DNA of 64,000 nt from JAJYKC01 sp963823105 (GTDB lineage Bacteria > Acidobacteriota > Terriglobia > Bryobacterales > Bryobacteraceae). The stretch lies in NCBI GenBank assembly GCA_963823105.1, contig CAWGKC010000001.1, forward strand, positions 558,001-622,000, given 5' to 3'. How positions within the stretch are numbered: the stretch's first letter is position 1; every line of letters begins with the position of its first letter. The position numbers were made by a program, and so were the translations under genes. The notes under the pieces were generated by a model, which made no database searches, was not told where the DNA came from, and saw nothing but the letters and a program-made list of their open reading frames with translations. Positions 59,489-64,000 of the stretch are shown piece by piece.

Positions 59489-61604
59489 TTAGGCCACAAG
59501 CACGAGGCCGTACTTGCGTTGCCAGTGTTCGCGGATGTAGGCGACGGCGCGGGGAAGGGCGTCGGGGGAGGGTGGGGAAGCGATGAATTGGGCGGCGGAT
59601 TCGCGGGCTTGTTCTAAGAGTTCCTGGTCGCGGAGGATGTTGGCGATGCGTAGGGCGGGGAGGCCGGCCTGGCGGGTGCCGAAGAATTCGCCGGGGCCGC
59701 GGAGTTTCATGTCCATTTCGGCGATGTAGAAGCCGTCGCTCGAGTCGACGAGAGTGCGGATGCGTTGGCGGGCCACTTCATTGAGTTTGCCGGTGACGAG
59801 GATGCAGTAGCTTTGGCCGGCGCCGCGGCCGACGCGGCCACGCAGTTGGTGGAGTTGGGAGAGGCCGAAGCGCTCGGCCTGTTCGACGATCATGACGGTG
59901 GCGTTGGGGACGTCGACGCCGACCTCGACGACGGTGGTGGAGACGAGGATGCGAAGCTCGCCGGCTTTGAAGGCGCGCATCACCTCCTCTTTCTGATGGC
60001 CGGGGAGTTTGCCGTAGAGGAGGCCGATGGGGACGTTGGGGAAGACGGTTTGCGAGAGATGCTCGTGCATTTGGATGGCGGCCTTCATGGCTTGCGTTTC
60101 GCTCTCTTCGACGACGGGGTAGACGACGTAGCCCTGGCGGCCGGCGTCGATGTGGGTCTTGAGGAAGCTGTAGACGAGCTCGATTTTGTCCTCGGTGGTC
60201 TGTTTGGTGACGATGGGGCGGCGGCCAGGAGGGAGTTCGTCGATGACGGAAAGGTCGAGGTCGCCGTAGACGGTGAGGGCGAGGGTGCGGGGGATGGGCG
60301 TGGCGGTCATGACAAGGACGTCGGGGAAGAGTGCGCCGTCGTGGCCTTTTTCGGCCAGCTTGAGGCGCTGCATGACGCCGAAGCGGTGCTGCTCGTCGAC
60401 GATGGCGAGGCCGAGCTTGTGGAACTCGACGTTGTCCTCGATGAGGGCGTGGGTGCCGACGCAGAGATGGACTTCGCCCGAGGCGAGGAGTTTCTTGATC
60501 CGGATTTTTTCCTGGGAATTTTGCGAACCGGAGAGCAAGGCGACGGAATAGCCTAGCTTGAGGAAAAGATTCTTGAAGTAAAGATAATGCTGGGTGGCGA
60601 GGATTTCGGTGGGCGCGAGGAGAACGGTTTGATAGCCGCTTTCGATGGCGACGATGGCGGCTTCGGCGGCGACGAGCGTTTTGCCGCTGCCGACGTCGCC
60701 CTGGAGGAGGCGGTTCATGGGATGGGGCGCGGCCATGTCGCGGGCGATTTCTCCGAAGACGCGCTTCTGGGCGGCGGTGGGTTTGAAGGGCAGCATCTGT
60801 TTGACGCGCTCGCGGACGCGCGCCGCTCAGTGCGAAGGAAATGCCGGGACGGAGGCGGGCTTTGGCGCGTTTGAGGGCGAGGCCGCATTCGAGCCAGAAG
60901 AATTCCTCGAAGATGAAGCGGATCTGGGAAGGGGAGCGGAAGGCGTTGAGGAGGCGGAGGTCCTCGCCTTGGGGAGGGAAATGGATGTTGCGGAGGGCGG
61001 TGGAGCGATCGGGGAGTTGGTAGCGCTCGCGGAGATGAGCGGGGAGCACGTCTTCGAGCGGGGGCAGCCGGTCGAGGATGCGATGGAGGAGGGTGCGGAA
61101 GGCGCGGGTGGAGACGTTGCCGGCGGCTTCATAGATGGGAACGATGCGGCCGGTGTGAAGAGTGGCGTCGTCGCCGCCCTCCTCGCCGAGCAGCTCGAAC
61201 TCGGGGTGCAGGATGAGGAGATCGCCGGAGTAGGAGTCGAGTTCGATTTTGCCGTAGAGGGCGAGGCGCGCGCCTTCGACGAGGCGTTCGGCGAGATAGC
61301 CGCCGTGGAACCATTTGCCGCGCAGGCGGGCGCCGGAGCCGTCGGTGAAGACGGCTTCGAAGAGGCCGAGATTTTTGCGGTGAAAGCCGGCGAGTTTGGC
61401 GGATTCGACTTGGGCGACGACGGTGGCCATTTCGCCGGGAGCGAGGAGGGTGATGGGCTTCAGGTTGCCGCGGTCCTCATAACGGAAAGGCGAGTAGGCG
61501 AGGAGGTCCTCGACGGTGCGAAGGCCTTTGGCTTCGAGGATGGCGGCGCGGGCGGGGCCGACGCCTTTGACGAATTGGAGCGGCGTGGAGAGGTCGAGGG
61601 GCAA
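59489..61604 (-). CDS. recG: ATP-dependent DNA helicase RecG (one frameshift)
   Basis: About 705 residues once corrected. Start taken as TTG at 61604, three bases after the glmS stop, beginning MPLDLSTPLQFVKGVGPARAAILEAKG. The N-terminal wedge/OB domain spans to about 250 (AGFHRKNLGLFEAVFTDGSGARLRGKWFHGGYL), then helicase domains: Walker A QGDVGSGKTLV, DEQH box DEQHRFGV, and the C-terminal RGRVGRG and GEFFGTRQ motifs. One extra base near 60826 (GISFALS before RVRERVKQMLPFKP) breaks the frame. RecG remodels stalled forks and Holliday junctions. An essential-grade repair gene broken by one base suggests a sequencing error. Confidence 0.9.
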
Positions 61605-61606
61605 GG

Positions 61607-63463
61607 CTACTCGACGGTGACGCTCTTGGCGAGATTGCGAGGCTGGTCGACGTCGCAGCCGCGGCGGACGGCGATGTGATAGGCGAGCAGTTGAAGAGGG
61701 ACGATTTCGAGGATGGGAAGGAGAAGTTCGGTGGTGGAAGGGATGGGGATGACGTGATCGGCGAGGGTGGCCATTTCGGCGGCGTCCTCCTGGCAGGCGA
61801 CGGCGATGACGATGCCGCCGCGGGCTTTGACCTCCTGGATATTGGAGAGAGTTTTTTCGTAGCGGACGCGGCTGGAGGGGCTTAAAGGATCGCGTGTGGC
61901 AAGGACGACGACGGGGAGATTCTCGTCGATCAGCGCGTTGGGGCCGTGTTTCATTTCGCCGGCCGGATAGCCTTCGGCGTGGATATAGGAGATCTCTTTG
62001 AGCTTGAGCGCGCCTTCGAGGGCCATGGGGAAATGGATGCCGCGGCCGAGGAAGAGGAAGCCGGGGGCGCGGAAGAGGTGCTTGACGAGATCGTCGTAGA
62101 TGGCCTCGTTGCCGAGGATGGGTTCGAGTTTGCCGGGGAGCTCGACGAGATCCTGCATAAGCTGGCGGGATTGATCCTCGTCGAGTTTGCCGCGCACCTG
62201 GCCGAGGTACATGGCGAGGATGAAGAGGGCGGTGAGCTGGCAGGTGAAGGCTTTGGTGGAGGCGACGCCGATCTCCGGGCCGGCGTGGGTGAGGAGGGCG
62301 CCGGCGGCCTCGCGGGTGATCATGGAGCCGATGACGTTGCAGATGGCGAGGGTTTTGGAGCCTTTGCTTTTCGCTTCGCGCTGGGCGGCGAGGGTGTCGG
62401 CGGTTTCGCCGGATTGGCTGATGACGACGGTGAGGACTTTGGAATCGAGGATGGGATCGCGATAGCGGAACTCGCTGCCGTAGTCGACTTCGACGGGGAG
62501 GCGGGCGAGTTTCTCGATCATGAATTTGCCGGCGAGGGCGGCGTGCCAACTGGTGCCGCAGGCGACGATCTTCACTTGTTCGAAGGCGGCGAATTCCTTG
62601 GTCGAGATGTTCATTTCGTCGAGGAAGACGCGGCCGGTTTCCTGGCCGACGCGGCCGAGGACGGTATCGCGGACGGCGCGGGGCTGCTCAAAGATTTCCT
62701 TGAGCATGAAATGTTTGTAGCCGCCTTTTTCGGCCATGATGGGGTCCCAGAGGACGTGGGTGACCTGGCGGCGGATGGCGCGGCCGTCGAAGCCGGTGAG
62801 ATGGACGCCTTCGGGGGTGAGGATGGCGAGGTCGCCGTCGTTGAGGAAGAACATGTCGCGGGTGTGGCTGAGGATGGCGGGGACGTCGGAGGCGACGAAA
62901 TATTCGCCTTCGCCGAGGCCGATGACGACGGGCGGGCCGGAGCGGGCGGCGACGATTTTGTTGGGGTCGGAGGCGGCGATGACGGCGAGGGCGAAGACGC
63001 CGGTGAGTTGGTGGACGGCTTTGCGGACGGCGTCTTCCAGGCGGCCGTCGAAGTGTTTCTCGATGAGATGGGCGATGACTTCGGTGTCGGTTTGGGTGAC
63101 GAAGCTGTGGCCTTCGAGCTGGAGCTGGTGTTTGAGCGCGAGGTAGTTTTCGACGATGCCGTTGTGGACGACGACGATGTTGCCGGTGCAGTCGCGATGG
63201 GGATGGGCGTTCTCTTCGGTGGGGCGGCCGTGGGTGGCCCAGCGGGTGTGACCGATGCCGTAGGAGCCATCGACGGGGCTGACGCGGATGGCCTCTTCGA
63301 GGTTGCGCAGCTTGCCGGAGGCGCGGCGAATGCAGAGGGTTTCGTCGGGGCCGAGGACGGCGATGCCCGCCGAATCGTAGCCGCGATACTCGAGGCGGCG
63401 GAGGCCATCGAGGATGATGGGGACCGCCCTGCGATTGCCGATGTAGCCAACGATGCCGCACAT
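61607..63463 (-). CDS. glmS: Glutamine-fructose-6-phosphate aminotransferase (isomerizing)
   Basis: 618 residues from the ATG at 63463; the upstream ATG at 63469 would put two residues before the catalytic Cys, which must be N-terminal after Met removal (MCGIVGYIG). Class II glutaminase domain to about 240 (SHTRWATHG-like GHTRWATHGRPTEENAHPH), then two SIS domains (VACGTSWHAALAGKFMIE; AEGYPAGEMKHGPNALIDE), ending with DVDQPRNLAKSVTVE, the conserved C-tail. It makes glucosamine-6-phosphate for peptidoglycan and LPS. Followed by recG on the same strand; divergent from the thioredoxin gene. No glmS ribozyme is seen upstream. Confidence 0.97.
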   Translation of the reverse strand: MCGIVGYIGNRRAVPIILDGLRRLEYRGYDSAGIAVLGPDETLCIRRASGKLRNLEEAIRVSPVDGSYGIGHTRWATHGRPTEENAHPHRDCTGNIVVVHNGIVENYLALKHQLQLEGHSFVTQTDTEVIAHLIEKHFDGRLEDAVRKAVHQLTGVFALAVIAASDPNKIVAARSGPPVVIGLGEGEYFVASDVPAILSHTRDMFFLNDGDLAILTPEGVHLTGFDGRAIRRQVTHVLWDPIMAEKGGYKHFMLKEIFEQPRAVRDTVLGRVGQETGRVFLDEMNISTKEFAAFEQVKIVACGTSWHAALAGKFMIEKLARLPVEVDYGSEFRYRDPILDSKVLTVVISQSGETADTLAAQREAKSKGSKTLAICNVIGSMITREAAGALLTHAGPEIGVASTKAFTCQLTALFILAMYLGQVRGKLDEDQSRQLMQDLVELPGKLEPILGNEAIYDDLVKHLFRAPGFLFLGRGIHFPMALEGALKLKEISYIHAEGYPAGEMKHGPNALIDENLPVVVLATRDPLSPSSRVRYEKTLSNIQEVKARGGIVIAVACQEDAAEMATLADHVIPIPSTTELLLPILEIVPLQLLAYHIAVRRGCDVDQPRNLAKSVTVE

Positions 63464-63667
63464 ATACATTGAGGATAGCGGAGGCGGGCGGGAGGGTGGG
63501 TTGGCGGAGGGGGGAAATGGTTGAACTGGGGCGGGAAAGAGGGGAGAGAAAGTTGGGAACGGAAAGTCGTCACAATGTTTTCGTGGGCGGCGGTGCGAAA
63601 ATACGATGGCGTGGAGCCGAATCGGGAGAGGATGCCGATCGGCTGGTGAGAAAGGGTTGAGGAGCTT

Positions 63668-64000
63668 ATGAATTCACTAACGACGATGCTTTGCGTTGCG
63701 GCCTTGGTTTGCCTTGCGGCGCAGGGGAGTGTGTCCGGAGAGATCGTCGCGGCGAAACTGCGAAAGGCGGCGCCGGGATTTGTTTTGACGGATTCGACGG
63801 GCGCGGCGGTGAACTTATCCAGTTACAAGGGGAAGGTCGTGTTGCTGGATTTTTGGGCGACTTGGTGCGGCGGGTGCAAAGTGGAGATTCCGTGGTACAT
63901 CGAATTCGCGAGTAAGTATAAGGACAGCGGGCTGGAGGTGATCGGCGTTTCGATGGACGAGGAGGGGTGGAAGTTAGTAAAGCCATTCATCGAGACGAAG
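63668..64000 (+). CDS. TlpA-like thioredoxin-fold protein, cut by the window edge
   Basis: The first 111 residues are visible. ATG at 63668 follows a GAGGAG ribosome binding site. Signal peptide MNSLTTMLCVAALVCLAAQG, then the redoxin/TlpA domain: APGFVLTDSTGAAVNLSSYKGKVVLLDFWATWCGGCKVEIPWYIEFASKY, with the redox pair WCGGC (about 71-75). It would be a periplasmic disulfide reductase or cytochrome-maturation-type oxidoreductase. The gene continues beyond the right edge. Confidence 0.9.
   Translation, partial: MNSLTTMLCVAALVCLAAQGSVSGEIVAAKLRKAAPGFVLTDSTGAAVNLSSYKGKVVLLDFWATWCGGCKVEIPWYIEFASKYKDSGLEVIGVSMDEEGWKLVKPFIETK

Noticed and set aside
63464..63667. A glmS-type ribozyme or riboswitch upstream of glmS
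   Set aside because: The gap is short and shows no recognisable ribozyme core; such ribozymes are mainly known from Firmicutes.
1..64000. CRISPR arrays, rRNA, tRNA, intact insertion sequences or prophage genes
   Set aside because: None was seen by eye on either strand; no regularly spaced repeats, CCA-ended cloverleafs or transposase motifs were recognised.

Overview
The window looks like chromosomal DNA of an Acidobacteriota member, most likely from the Solibacter/Bryobacter side of the phylum. This is inferred from content, not from a marker gene: high GC, an Oar-type carboxypeptidase-regulatory TonB receptor, an acidobacterial-type orphan MacB/FtsX permease, DUF1080 and Tat-exported Gfo/Idh/MocA proteins, and many TPR and secreted proteins. 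I saw no rRNA, tRNA, CRISPR array or intact insertion sequence.

Layout. 1-5.8 kb: three tandem paralogous secreted arylsulfotransferase-like proteins (the first cut by the window edge), each with its own near-consensus sigma-70 promoter. 6.0-9.9 kb: an operon of a TPR-CHAT (caspase-like) lipoprotein, an ECF-type sigma factor and a zinc-finger membrane protein resembling an anti-sigma factor. 10.3-18.4 kb: an old-yellow-enzyme alkene reductase, a LysR regulator and, divergently, glutamate synthase gltB-gltD. 18.6-24.5 kb: the TonB/Oar receptor and two convergent TPR proteins. 24.6-25.6 kb: dcd and dut, convergent. 25.6-26.7 kb: an internally deleted uvrA 5' copy and a vapBC module with a frameshifted vapC, next to the intact uvrA. 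26.7-32.9 kb: uvrA, a CPBP protease (frameshifted), mtnA, a DUF1080 protein and a lipoprotein as one tightly packed operon. 32.8-35.2 kb: a hybrid histidine kinase. 35.4-36.8 kb: a three-gene operon of an unknown protein, a DUF5678-like protein and a retropepsin-like protein. 36.8-47.9 kb: divergent clusters, with sulfatase, lactonase, acetamidase/formamidase, a START-like secreted protein and an ADOP permease on the minus strand, and two Gfo/Idh/MocA oxidoreductases plus an MFS transporter on the plus strand; together they suggest uptake and breakdown of (sulfated) carbohydrates. 48-50.2 kb: small secreted proteins, a WG-repeat protein and a CAP-domain protein. 50.2-56.1 kb: an RND efflux operon. 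56.8-59.2 kb: DUF6632, rsmD, a brnTA toxin-antitoxin pair and a globin. 59.5-63.5 kb: recG and glmS. 63.7 kb to the edge: a TlpA-like thioredoxin.

The main candidate for an undescribed system is the TPR-CHAT/sigma/zinc-finger operon. Its gene content recalls the protease-controlled sigma factor logic of type III-E CRISPR (TPR-CHAT plus ECF sigma), but here the protease carries a lipoprotein signal and no CRISPR is present. A caution for the whole annotation: about twelve single-base frameshifts interrupt seven otherwise well-conserved genes, all between about 26 and 61 kb, while the first 25 kb has none. Residual assembly indels are as likely as true pseudogenes.
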